This document shows positions 29,242-37,121 of a stretch of DNA of 64,000 nucleotides, piece after piece; within the stretch, counting starts at the first letter, position 1; each line of letters opens with the position of its first letter. The position numbers and the translations under genes were made by a program. The notes beneath the pieces were generated by a model. The model was not told the origin of the DNA, ran no database searches, and worked only from the letters and a program-made list of their open reading frames with translations. The DNA lies in contig NZ_CP109149.1 in NCBI RefSeq assembly GCF_035920345.1, positions 3,100,001 through 3,164,000 of the forward strand, in the 5' to 3' direction. The stretch is from Nocardia vinacea. GTDB lineage: Bacteria > Actinomycetota > Actinomycetes > Mycobacteriales > Mycobacteriaceae.

Positions 29242-31416
29242 GTGACCGAACAGCGAGTCGACCTCGAGGAGCGGTTCCGGGCCGAGCTATCGGCGCTGGA
29301 GCCGCGGCCCAGCCGTCCTATCGAACAGCCGGTCGAGGATGTCGGACTCACCGGAGCCCAGTGCCTGGACCTGTTCGAATCACAGGCGACCAGTAGGCAT
29401 CTCGATCTCGCAGCGCGCCGGTTGGGCAGCGCCAAGCGCGGCTATTACAGCATCGGGTCATCAGGGCACGAGGGCAATGCGGCGGTGGCGGCGGCCCTGC
29501 GCCCGACCGATCCGGCGCTGCTGCACTATCGCTCCGGGGCATTCTTCGTGCACCGGGCCAGGCAGGTGCCCGGTCTCGACCCGATCCGGGATGTGCTGCT
29601 CGGCATGGTCGCGGCGGCCGCCGAGCCGATATCCGGCGGCCGACACAAGGTTTTCGGCAGCAAACCGGCTGCGGTGATCCCGCAGACCTCCACCATCGCA
29701 TCACATCTGCCGCGCGCCGTCGGCCTCGCCTTCGCGATCGAGCGCGCGGCACGGCTCGGCGTCGCCTGCGAATGGCCCTCGGATTCAGTGGTGCTCTGCA
29801 GTTTCGGCGATGCGTCGGCCAATCACTCCACCGCCGCCGGCGCCATCAATGCCGCGATTCACACTGCACGGCAAGGGGTTCCGCTGCCGCTGCTGTTCGT
29901 GTGCGAGGACAATGGCATCGGCATCAGCGTTCCGACCCCGCCCGGCTGGATCGAACAGTCCTACGGCATCCGCCTCGGGCTGCAGTATTTCGACGCGGAC
30001 GGCAGCGATCTCCTCGATGCCGCGACAACCGCGACGCAGGTGGTCGACTGGGTGCGCGAACACCGCAAGCCCGCCTTTCTCCACCTGAGCACCGTACGAC
30101 TCATGGGACACGCCGGATCCGATGTCGAATCCGCCTACCGCAGCCCCACCGATATCACCGCCGACCTGCGCCGCGACCCGGTGATTGCAACCGGCCGCCT
30201 CCTGGTCACTTCCGGTATCGCCACCCCGACCGAAGTCATCGCACGCTACGACGAAATCGGCGGACGAGTCGCTGCCATGGCCGAATTGGTTTGTCGCGAA
30301 CCGAAATTGACTTCCGCCTCTGCGGTGATGGCCCCGTTGGTCTCGCCGCATCCGGACCTGGTCCAGGCCGATGTGTTGCGTCGAGGACACACAGTTGCAC
30401 AGGGTGATTCGGTGACGTTGGCGCAGGCGATCAATCAGACGCTCGCCGCACTGCTCGACCGGGACAACGACGTCCTGGTATTCGGCGAGGATGTCGGGCG
30501 CAAGGGCGGCGTGTACGGCGTCACCAAGGGGCTACAGAAGCAGTTCGGAGTGCGCCGCGTCTTCGATACGCTGCTCGACGAACAGAGCGTGCTGGGCACG
30601 GCTCTGGGTGCCGGGCTCGCGGGATTCGTGCCGATTCCGGAGATCCAGTATCTCGCCTACGTGCACAACGCCGCGGACCAGTTGCGCGGAGAAGCCGCCA
30701 CACTGTCGTACTTCTCCCAGGGGCAATACCGGAATCCGATGGTCGTCCGCATTGCCGGTTATGGCTATCAGAAGGGGTTCGGCGGCCACTTCCACAACGA
30801 CAATTCCATTGCGGCACTGCGCGATATCCCGGGCTTGATCATCGCCTCTCCCGCTCGCGCCGATGATGCCGCCGCCATGCTGCGCACCTGCGTCTCCGCC
30901 GCCCGCGTGGACGGCCGCGTCTGCATCTATCTCGAGCCCATTGCCCTCTACCACACCCGCGACCTGCACCGCCCCGGCGATAATGCCTGGCTTGCAACAC
31001 CTTCCGATACCGACCACATCGCCATCGGCCACGCCCGCGTCTACGGCGACGGCAGCGACCTCACCATCGTCACCTTCGCCAATGGGGTCCCCATGAGTCT
31101 GCGTGTAGCCCAACGCCTCTCGGATCGCGGCATCCGAGCCCGCGTTCTCGACCTCCGCTGGCTCTCCCCCCTCCCCCTCGACGACTTACTCGACCACGCC
31201 CGCGCCACCGGCCGAGTCCTCATCGCCGACGAAACCCGCCACACGGGCGGTGTCTCCGAATCCCTCTGCACAGCCCTGATCGACGCCGGTTTCAACGGCC
31301 CCGTAACCCGCGTAACCAGCGAAGACTCCTTCATCCCCCTGGGCCCGGCCGCCACTACCGTCCTCCTCGACGAATCCCGAATCGAATCCGCAGCCACGAA
31401 ACTCGTCACCCGCTAA
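29242..31416 (+). CDS. Fused alpha-beta E1 component of a 2-oxoacid dehydrogenase
   Basis: 724 aa TPP enzyme. Residues about 35-370 match an E1 alpha subunit, with the TPP motif GDASANHSTAAGAINAA through CEDNGIGIS. Residues about 390-724 match E1 beta, with VFGEDVGRKGGVYGVTKGLQ and EIQYLAYVHNAADQLRG. Normally these are two chains. The E2 and E3 partners are not in this window, so it either joins a complex encoded elsewhere or acts as an uncoupled decarboxylase. Branched-chain 2-oxoacids are the commonest substrates of the nearest-looking group. The GTG at 29242 has CGGAG upstream. Confidence 0.83.
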   Translation: MTEQRVDLEERFRAELSALEPRPSRPIEQPVEDVGLTGAQCLDLFESQATSRHLDLAARRLGSAKRGYYSIGSSGHEGNAAVAAALRPTDPALLHYRSGAFFVHRARQVPGLDPIRDVLLGMVAAAAEPISGGRHKVFGSKPAAVIPQTSTIASHLPRAVGLAFAIERAARLGVACEWPSDSVVLCSFGDASANHSTAAGAINAAIHTARQGVPLPLLFVCEDNGIGISVPTPPGWIEQSYGIRLGLQYFDADGSDLLDAATTATQVVDWVREHRKPAFLHLSTVRLMGHAGSDVESAYRSPTDITADLRRDPVIATGRLLVTSGIATPTEVIARYDEIGGRVAAMAELVCREPKLTSASAVMAPLVSPHPDLVQADVLRRGHTVAQGDSVTLAQAINQTLAALLDRDNDVLVFGEDVGRKGGVYGVTKGLQKQFGVRRVFDTLLDEQSVLGTALGAGLAGFVPIPEIQYLAYVHNAADQLRGEAATLSYFSQGQYRNPMVVRIAGYGYQKGFGGHFHNDNSIAALRDIPGLIIASPARADDAAAMLRTCVSAARVDGRVCIYLEPIALYHTRDLHRPGDNAWLATPSDTDHIAIGHARVYGDGSDLTIVTFANGVPMSLRVAQRLSDRGIRARVLDLRWLSPLPLDDLLDHARATGRVLIADETRHTGGVSESLCTALIDAGFNGPVTRVTSEDSFIPLGPAATTVLLDESRIESAATKLVTR

Positions 31417-31427
31417 CCGTCCGGGAC

Positions 31428-31470
31428 CGCGCGTCACTCGCCGACCCCTCATATCGGCGAGTACCGCGCG
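31428..31470. terminator. Bidirectional hairpin between convergent genes
   Basis: ACTCGCCGA (31436-31444) pairs perfectly with TCGGCGAGT (31454-31462) around a 9-base loop. Outer CGCGCG arms (31428-31433, 31465-31470) extend the stem past a 2-base internal loop. It lies between the ends of two convergent genes and has no U-run. Confidence 0.75.
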
Positions 31471-31483
31471 CCCGCTGGAACCG

Positions 31484-31912
31484 TTATCGCCGCAACCTCA
31501 GCACCGCTTCCAAGATTTCTCGCATCGACGGCCGAAACCTGTTGTGCGGCTCGTGGATCCAGCGCCGAAATCCGCGCCGCTCGTCAGCCGGAGACGGCAG
31601 CACAATGTATTTCGACGCGACGCCGACATTCCAGCGCAGCAGCGCGGGCGTCAGACTCTCCGGACACGGTCCGGACGGTCCGGTCAGAAAGGTCCACCGC
31701 CGCGACGCCGGATGCTCTATCACCGGCCCCAACGGCCCTTGCTGCTCCGCGACGACTTCCGTTGCCAGCCTCGAGGGCATCATCACCGCGCTGACAGGTC
31801 CGGTCTGCACGATGATCCGTGTCTCGGTCTCGGGCATGATCACTGCGGGCAGTCCCAGATCGCGTTGGTAGTGCCGACAGCGCTGCGCGGTTGCCTCTGC
31901 GCTACTGGGCAT
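31484..31912 (-). CDS. Small actinobacterial protein of unknown function
   Basis: 142 aa with CRHYQRDLGLPAVI at the N-terminus, a central RRWTFLTGPSGP and a C-terminal VLPSPADERRGFRRWIHEP. I have seen this layout in short Nocardia/Streptomyces proteins that are sometimes mislabelled as RNA polymerase subunit beta; no function is established. ATG 31912 has only a weak ribosome-binding site. It is divergent from the XRE regulator, and the 190 bases between carry a strong palindrome, so the two may be co-regulated. Confidence 0.7.
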   Translation of the reverse strand: MPSSAEATAQRCRHYQRDLGLPAVIMPETETRIIVQTGPVSAVMMPSRLATEVVAEQQGPLGPVIEHPASRRWTFLTGPSGPCPESLTPALLRWNVGVASKYIVLPSPADERRGFRRWIHEPHNRFRPSMREILEAVLRLRR

Positions 31913-32037
31913 TTCGCACCATCCGACGATCGTTCGTGGCTGTCGTCATCCGACCCCCTCAAACCGCGACGCAGGGGACGGTCCTCGATGACACCCACTG
32001 CCTCGGCGTGCCGTGATATCTTTGGTGTGGTAATGCT

Positions 32038-32054
32038 AGCGTGATTATCACGCT
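32038..32054. promoter_or_regulatory. Palindrome upstream of the XRE regulator
   Basis: AGCGTGAT-T-ATCACGCT is a perfect 17-bp palindrome, placed just after TAATGC, a possible -10, and about 50 bases before the XRE gene. A related half-site (CGTGATATC) lies at 32012-32020. It is the natural candidate for an autoregulatory operator of the XRE protein. Confidence 0.65.
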
Positions 32055-32102
32055 CCAGGAAGTGAATCGGATGAGTAGCGTCGGACGATACGCTGGGGAG
32101 CC

Positions 32103-32999
32103 ATGGGAACTCGATTACGGACCGCGCGAAAATTGTTGCTGGGACGCGAGATCGAGCATATGGTCCGCACCGCGGGTGTCAGCCAGACCGAGGCCGGCAA
32201 AATCATCGAGTCGACCCAGAGCCGAATCAACCAGCTTATCAACGGAGTCGGCGCCATCAGCGTCGGCGATCTCGAACTCCTCACGACCACACTGGGTTTC
32301 ACCGATCCGGGTTATATCGAGACGCTCAAGGAACTGCGCCGCGACAACCACAAGCGCGGCTTTTGGACCACCGGCCATCGCCGCGCCTACGTCGAGGACC
32401 TGCGACTGCTCGTCGATCTGGAGGCGCATGCCAGCCTGTTGCGCACCGCCGAGGCGGAGATCATGCCGGGACTCGTCCAGTGCGAGTCCTACATTCGCGC
32501 ACTGCACGAACCGGTTACTCCGGTCGCGGCCGACCGCGTCACCGTCGAGGAATCGGTGCAGGCGCGGCTGGCCCGGCAACAGGTCCTGACCGAGGCGAAC
32601 CCGCCGGAATTCCGCGCGATCCTGTCCGAATCCTGTCTGCGCCGCGAATACGGCGGGCGCGAGGTGATGCTCGAACAACTCGAACATCTGTCGAATCTGT
32701 CCAGACGGCCCAACATCCTGATCCAGGTCCTGCCATTCACCGTCACCACCCGCGGGGCGGGGATGGAGGACCGGTACACCCTGGTCCGGGTGCCGTCGCC
32801 GGGCGCGGCGGGTGACCTCGAGATGGCGATCGTGGAGAGCCAGGGCGATATCCGCTACATCGATGACAAACCCGCGGTGGCCGCCCGCGAAACCGTATGG
32901 TCCCGGCTCAGCGCGGCCGCTCTCGGCGCCGCGGACTCCCGCAAATTCATCGAGCACGTCGCACGATCGTTCCGCCGCAAGACATTCACCAGCACTTGA
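32103..32999 (+). CDS. XRE family regulator with DUF5753 sensor domain
   Basis: 298 aa. The Cro/C1 helix-turn-helix is at about residues 15-65 (SQTEAGKIIESTQSRINQLINGVGAISVGDLELL). The rest is the DUF5753 domain typical of WhiJ-like actinobacterial regulators (EIMPGLVQCESYIRAL, ESCLRREYGG, RPNILIQVLPFT, VESQGDIRYIDDKPAV). Such proteins normally pair with a small DUF397 protein; here that partner is two genes downstream with a methyltransferase between. The ATG follows GGGGAG. Confidence 0.9.
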   Translation: MGTRLRTARKLLLGREIEHMVRTAGVSQTEAGKIIESTQSRINQLINGVGAISVGDLELLTTTLGFTDPGYIETLKELRRDNHKRGFWTTGHRRAYVEDLRLLVDLEAHASLLRTAEAEIMPGLVQCESYIRALHEPVTPVAADRVTVEESVQARLARQQVLTEANPPEFRAILSESCLRREYGGREVMLEQLEHLSNLSRRPNILIQVLPFTVTTRGAGMEDRYTLVRVPSPGAAGDLEMAIVESQGDIRYIDDKPAVAARETVWSRLSAAALGAADSRKFIEHVARSFRRKTFTST

Positions 33000-33017
33000 C
33001 GAATCAGGAGCACCCGA

Positions 33018-33839
33018 ATGCCCGCCGACTTCGAGCCCCGTGAAATTGATGCGAGCCGACCATCCGCCGCTCGCATGTATCACTACTACCTGTCCGGGGA
33101 AGCCGTCTTCGAGGTCGACAAGATCTTCGGTGAGCGACTGTTCGAAATACTGCCATTCCTCGATGTGTGGGCGCATCACAACCGCGGATTCCTGCGTCGC
33201 GCAACACGATTCATGGTGGAGCAGGGCATCCGGCAATTCCTCGATATCGGTTCCGGACTCCCCACCGTCGGCAATACGCACGAGGTCGCGAGGGAATCCG
33301 CGCCGGATTCGCGGGTGGTCTATGTCGACAACGATCTGGAGGCGGTCAATCGCGCCCACGACCTTCTGCTGCACGGCGGTGCCCTCGACAACACCGCCAT
33401 CGTCGAGGCCGATCTGCGTTATCCCGACCTGATTCTGGACCATCCGGATACCCGGCGGCTGATCGACTTCGGGCAGCCGCTCGGTCTCTTGATCGTCAGC
33501 GTCTGGCCGTTCGTGCCCGACACCGACCAGCCGCACGAGCTGATGGCGCGACTACGCGACCGGCTCCCCTCGGGCAGTTATGCCGCGATGACCCATGTGT
33601 CCCTGGACGACGCAGGTTCGGAGATCAAGCAGCAAATGGCTGCCGCCGCCGCACTTTACGACGAGACCTCCGATCCGGTGTCCTTGCGCACCCGCGCCCA
33701 GTTCACCGCGCTCTACCACGGCCTGGACCTGGTCGAACCCGGTATCGCCTACGCACCGGACTGGCGCCCGGACCAACCGGTCGACCTGGAAGATACGGCG
33801 CGGCCGTGTAATTTCGCCGCCGTTGGCTATAAGCCTTAA
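33018..33839 (+). CDS. SAM-dependent methyltransferase of the DUF574 type
   Basis: 273 aa. The SAM-binding motif I is FLDIGSGLPTVGNTHEVA, followed by RVVYVDNDLEAVNRAH, and the N-terminal SRPSAARMYHYYLSG is diagnostic of the actinobacterial family formerly DUF574. The target is unknown. The ribosome-binding site CAGGAG lies 8 bases upstream, 18 bases after the XRE gene, so it is in the same transcript. Confidence 0.88.
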   Translation: MPADFEPREIDASRPSAARMYHYYLSGEAVFEVDKIFGERLFEILPFLDVWAHHNRGFLRRATRFMVEQGIRQFLDIGSGLPTVGNTHEVARESAPDSRVVYVDNDLEAVNRAHDLLLHGGALDNTAIVEADLRYPDLILDHPDTRRLIDFGQPLGLLIVSVWPFVPDTDQPHELMARLRDRLPSGSYAAMTHVSLDDAGSEIKQQMAAAAALYDETSDPVSLRTRAQFTALYHGLDLVEPGIAYAPDWRPDQPVDLEDTARPCNFAAVGYKP

Positions 33840-33902
33840 TGGACGAGCAACGGGTCTGCCAACCCCGTGCGACTCCTGCTTTACCCGTTGAAAGGACATG
33901 CA

Positions 33903-34301
33903 ATGACGCAGCCCACCTTCACCGTCGCCGAATTCCGCAAGGCGACCTTCAGCTCGCCCAACCAGAATTGCGTGCGCATCGCACGTAAGAACGGGTGGAC
34001 TGCGGTCTGGGACGACAAGCTCGCCGACGAGCGATACACGCCCGGAATGTCGTTGCCCGACAACGAAATTCTCGTCTTCACCGACGAGCAGTTCGACGTT
34101 TTCCAGGCCGGAGTGCGGGCGGGGCGCGTCGAGGATCGCCATCTGGCGATATCGCGCCGCGACGGCGGATACGTTTTCCGCGCCGCCATTCCCCAGCCGA
34201 TCGATGGCGTGGAGCTACTCTTCGATCAGGATGAGTTCGATGCCTTCCGACAGGGTGTGCTGAACAACGAATTCGATTGCGCGCGATTCATCGCGGCCTG
34301 A
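33903..34301 (+). CDS. DUF397 protein with a possible duplicated domain
   Basis: 132 aa from ATG 33903 (AAAGGA upstream). The first half carries the DUF397 signature FRKATFSSPNQNCVRIA followed by VWDDK and VFTDEQFDVFQAGVRAGR. The second half repeats the scheme in weaker form (GYVFRA, LLFDQDEFDAFRQGVLNNEFD). It is about twice the usual 60-70 aa. DUF397 proteins partner XRE/DUF5753 regulators such as WhiJ and have been suggested to act as antagonists. The gene ends the three-gene module. Confidence 0.82.
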   Translation: MTQPTFTVAEFRKATFSSPNQNCVRIARKNGWTAVWDDKLADERYTPGMSLPDNEILVFTDEQFDVFQAGVRAGRVEDRHLAISRRDGGYVFRAAIPQPIDGVELLFDQDEFDAFRQGVLNNEFDCARFIAA

Positions 34302-34305
34302 GATG

Positions 34306-34386
34306 TCGGGTCTCAGAATTCGTGGCGGAATCGCAGAATGTTTGGGAGGCGACGTGGCGGATCCGCCACGGTTCTGAGATTCCCGA
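34306..34386. terminator. Complex inverted repeat between convergent genes
   Basis: CGTGGCGGA-TCCGCCACG (34353-34370) is a perfect 18-bp palindrome. The left-hand DNA at 34306-34329 (TCGGG, TCTCAGAA, CGTGGCGGA) is also complementary, with small gaps, to the right-hand DNA at 34362-34386. Two mutually exclusive stems are therefore possible. It separates DUF397 from the convergent TetX-like gene and most likely ends both transcripts. Confidence 0.7.
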
Positions 34387-34459
34387 ACTACATCCTTGCC
34401 CGAACCGCGGGTGATCGCGCTGGCTGGGCGACCGGTTGCTTGGTCGTGTTCAGTCACCT

Positions 34460-35569
34460 TCAGCCCGGTTGAAAGAACTCGAGCATTCTCCGGCTGGCGT
34501 CCGGCGACATCAGCAATTCCTGCATGTCCGCGGACATCCGGGCGGCAGCGCTGGTGCGTTCGAACATCTCGCGTTCGTATTCTTTGACGGCGGCGGGATA
34601 GTCGTCCGGGTGCGCGGCCAGTGCGCGGCCGAGTAGGGCGCCGTCGAGCAGCGCCATATTGGCGCCTTCCCCCACCGGCGGCATCAGGTGCGCGGCATCG
34701 CCGAGCAGCGTGACGCTTGGTGTCGATGGCCAGGTCAGGCCGACCGGGAGAGTGGTGATCGACCGTGGCAGGACCGTGTCGTCGCAGGCTGCGATCAGTG
34801 CGGTGAACCGTGAGTCCCAGCCGGCAAACAGCTCGATCAGCCGCGCCCGGGCGGCGGCCGGGTCGTCGAACGCGATCCCGCTCGTGGCGAACCAGTCCTC
34901 GGCGGTGTTGTAGAAGCTGAGGCCGATCCGAACGCGGCCGTCGCCGTTGCGCTGCGCTGCCAGGGATTGTCCGTTGCCGAGCACCCAGTAGTTGCCGCGA
35001 CCGACCATCGCCGCGAGGTCGGGGTGGGTGCGATCGATGTCGGGAATACCGACCTCGACGACGTTCTGGCCGATATGCGCCGGGCGGGCGTCGGTGAGCA
35101 GCGCGCGCACCCGGGACTGCGCGCCGTCCGCGCCGACCAGCAGGTCATACGTCGCACTGCTGCCGTCGGCGAAGTGCAGCACGCCGTTGTCAGCGGACTC
35201 GAACGCGCGCCCCCAGCGCACCGCGTGTTCAGGAAGCGAGTCCAGCAGCAGGTTGCGCAGATCGGCACGGTCCACCTCGGGTCGCTCGAGCGGGGCGCCC
35301 TCGGGTGTGTCCTCCTGCAGCAGCAGGGTGCCGTCCGACTCCAGAAGCCGCATGTCCTGACCCTCACCACGGGCAATCGCGTAGAACTGGTCAATCAGAC
35401 CGGCCTCGCGCAGCGCCCGCTGCCCGGAGTGGATGTCGAGCATGCCGCCCTGACCGCGCGCACCACGCGACGATTCACGTTCATACACCACGGCGTCGAT
35501 GGCGTTCACGTGCAGCACCCGGGCAAGGGCCAAGCCACCCAAGCCGGCTCCGACAATGGCGATGGCCAT
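34460..35569 (-). CDS. TetX-like FAD monooxygenase
   Basis: 369 aa flavoprotein. GAGLGG (7-12) in the FAD-binding strand, the RADLRNLLLDSLP helix, the GADGAQSRVR motif and LLGDAAHLMPPVGEGANMAL are in the order and spacing of Tet(X) tetracycline-inactivating enzymes and their actinobacterial relatives. Divergent from a TetR gene with 67 bases between. The context fits an inducible drug- or polyketide-inactivating unit, but the substrate may equally be a host metabolite. Confidence 0.86.
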   Translation of the reverse strand: MAIAIVGAGLGGLALARVLHVNAIDAVVYERESSRGARGQGGMLDIHSGQRALREAGLIDQFYAIARGEGQDMRLLESDGTLLLQEDTPEGAPLERPEVDRADLRNLLLDSLPEHAVRWGRAFESADNGVLHFADGSSATYDLLVGADGAQSRVRALLTDARPAHIGQNVVEVGIPDIDRTHPDLAAMVGRGNYWVLGNGQSLAAQRNGDGRVRIGLSFYNTAEDWFATSGIAFDDPAAARARLIELFAGWDSRFTALIAACDDTVLPRSITTLPVGLTWPSTPSVTLLGDAAHLMPPVGEGANMALLDGALLGRALAAHPDDYPAAVKEYEREMFERTSAAARMSADMQELLMSPDASRRMLEFFQPG

Positions 35570-35583
35570 AGCTATCCTCGATT

Positions 35584-35628
35584 CACTGTATCACCCAATA
35601 CACTGTATCACTCCTAACGCTGTATTGT
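35584..35628. promoter_or_regulatory. Operator array with 17-bp periodicity (TetX/TetR)
   Basis: CACTGTATCAC occurs at 35584 and 35601 and a diverged copy CGCTGTATTGT at 35618, each 17 bases apart. Between the first two, TGTAT-CACCCA-ATACA and ATACA-C-TGTAT form inverted repeats. The array fills most of the 67-base region between the divergent genes and ends 8 bases before the TetR start. Confidence 0.75.
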
Positions 35629-35635
35629 CGTCGGC

Positions 35636-36316
35636 ATGTTGGTGTGGGAGCGGCCGGAGCCGCCGGATCGACCGACGCCGGCCCCGCTGAGCCGGGAGCG
35701 GATCGTCCGAGCAGCGATCCAACTCGCCGATGCGGACGGCCTGGACGCGGTGTCGCTGCGCAAGGTCGCCGCGGCGCTGGACGTCGGACCGATGCGGCTG
35801 TATGGCTACATCGCCACCAAGGAGGAGTTGCTCGACCTGGTGGTCGATGCGGTCTACGCGGAGATCAGGCCGACCGGAGACGGTTGGCGCGAGGTGCTGC
35901 GTTCCCTCGCCGAAACCATCCGGCAGGCCGCCCACCAGCACGAATGGTTCGCCGACCTGCTCGGCGGGCGGCCCCAGCTCGGGCCGAACACGCTGGCCAG
36001 CGGAGAGGCGGTGCTGGCCGCGATGGGCGGCGTCGACCTGGACACTGTCGTGCCGGCGGTCGCCGCGGTCAATGCTTACGTGATCGGCGCGGTACGCCGG
36101 GAGATCACCGAGCGGCGCGCCGAGCGGGTCTCCGGGATGGACCAGAAGCAGTGGCAGGCCACCTTCGGGCCTTATCTGCAGCGAACCTTCGCCACCGGCC
36201 GATTTCCCGCGCTGGCCTCGGTCGTCCACGATGGCCCCCACCTGGACGCCGACCAAACCTTCTGGACCGGCCTCGATTTCCTCCTCGACGGCATCGAAGC
36301 CCGCATCTCGAGCTGA
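35636..36316 (+). CDS. TetR family regulator with tetracycline-repressor C-terminal domain
   Basis: 226 aa. A proline-rich leader precedes the HTH (LSRERIVRAAIQLADADGLDAVSLRKVAAALDVGPMRLYGYIATKEELLD). The ligand domain resembles TetR_C of true tetracycline repressors, with long helices and the closing FWTGLDFLLDGIEAR. It probably represses itself and the divergent TetX-like gene. Leaderless or weakly led: no clear ribosome-binding site before ATG 35636. Confidence 0.88.
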   Translation: MLVWERPEPPDRPTPAPLSRERIVRAAIQLADADGLDAVSLRKVAAALDVGPMRLYGYIATKEELLDLVVDAVYAEIRPTGDGWREVLRSLAETIRQAAHQHEWFADLLGGRPQLGPNTLASGEAVLAAMGGVDLDTVVPAVAAVNAYVIGAVRREITERRAERVSGMDQKQWQATFGPYLQRTFATGRFPALASVVHDGPHLDADQTFWTGLDFLLDGIEARISS

Positions 36317-36636
36317 CGCGCGGCCGAGGGCCAGACGAGGGCCACCCACGGCACCAGCTCGCCGCTGACGCATTGAGAAGACACAACCTCATCAAAACTG
36401 AAGAAATGCCACGGAACTGAGATTCAAGCCGCATTACATCCCGTGAGACAACCGAAGGATCCAGTGGTGAGCGGAGATCAACATGTCACGCGATCCGAGA
36501 CCCCTACATGAGATCTGTCCCGGTGGCGCCGACCGATCCGACACGCGGTAGCCGCGACTTCCGGTGAATCCGATTCGGCGGCGCCACCGGGGAAATACAG
36601 TGGACATACGGTGACCAGCGGCGAAAGGGCACGGCT
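36317..36636. other. 320-base intergenic region with nested hairpins
   Basis: Contains CCCGGTGGCGCCG (36519-36531) and its exact complement CGGCGCCACCGGG (36579-36591) around a 47-base loop that itself holds the hairpin CGCGG-TAG-CCGCG (36544-36556). A promoter-like TACGGT lies at 36608-36613 and the SRPBCC gene begins at 36637. The first 180 bases show nothing I can name. Confidence 0.5.
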
Positions 36637-37116
36637 ATGACCACGATGTCCATGCTCGGCGAGGTACGACCCGAACACGATCGGGCGATCGAGGAGGGCC
36701 GGGTACTACTGCACTTTCTGCGGTCGTTCCGCATGCCCGCACTCGACGTATGGTCCGCCTGCGCCGAACGCCGGCAATTGGATCGCTGGTTCGGCAAGGT
36801 CACCGGCGGCAATGGCAACCTGACCATCGAACCGTTCGACGGTCCGGTCCCCGGCCCCATCGCAATCCGCGTCGAAGACTGCCGCGCGCCACATGATCTG
36901 GTGATCCACATCGACGGCGGCATCCTCGAACTGCATATGACCCAGGTGGGCGTCGTCACCAATCTCGAACTGATCCGCCGCCACATCTGCCCCGCCGACG
37001 CCTGCTCGGTCGGCCCGCGCTGGCAGTACCTGCTGGATCGGCTCACCGCCTACCTGGACCGACGCCCCCTCCCCAGCTGGGCCGACTACCCCGAATTGAC
37101 CAACGAATACCGCTGA
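36637..37116 (+). CDS. SRPBCC/AHSA1-like domain protein
   Basis: 159 aa. The START-like AHSA1 pattern is visible at FRMPALDVWSACAERRQLDRWFGKVTG and in the C-terminal helix GPRWQYLLDRLTAYLDRRPLPSW. Such proteins bind small hydrophobic ligands; a specific role cannot be given. The ATG has GAAAGGGC upstream. It is convergent with the epoxide hydrolase gene (5-base gap). Confidence 0.75.
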   Translation: MTTMSMLGEVRPEHDRAIEEGRVLLHFLRSFRMPALDVWSACAERRQLDRWFGKVTGGNGNLTIEPFDGPVPGPIAIRVEDCRAPHDLVIHIDGGILELHMTQVGVVTNLELIRRHICPADACSVGPRWQYLLDRLTAYLDRRPLPSWADYPELTNEYR

Positions 37117-37121
37117 CCCGG

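Noticed and set aside
32041..32589. ORF starting at 32041 in another frame over the XRE gene
   Set aside because: The overlapping frame at 32103 carries a complete XRE-DUF5753 protein; the alternative is serine/arginine-rich and begins inside the palindrome.
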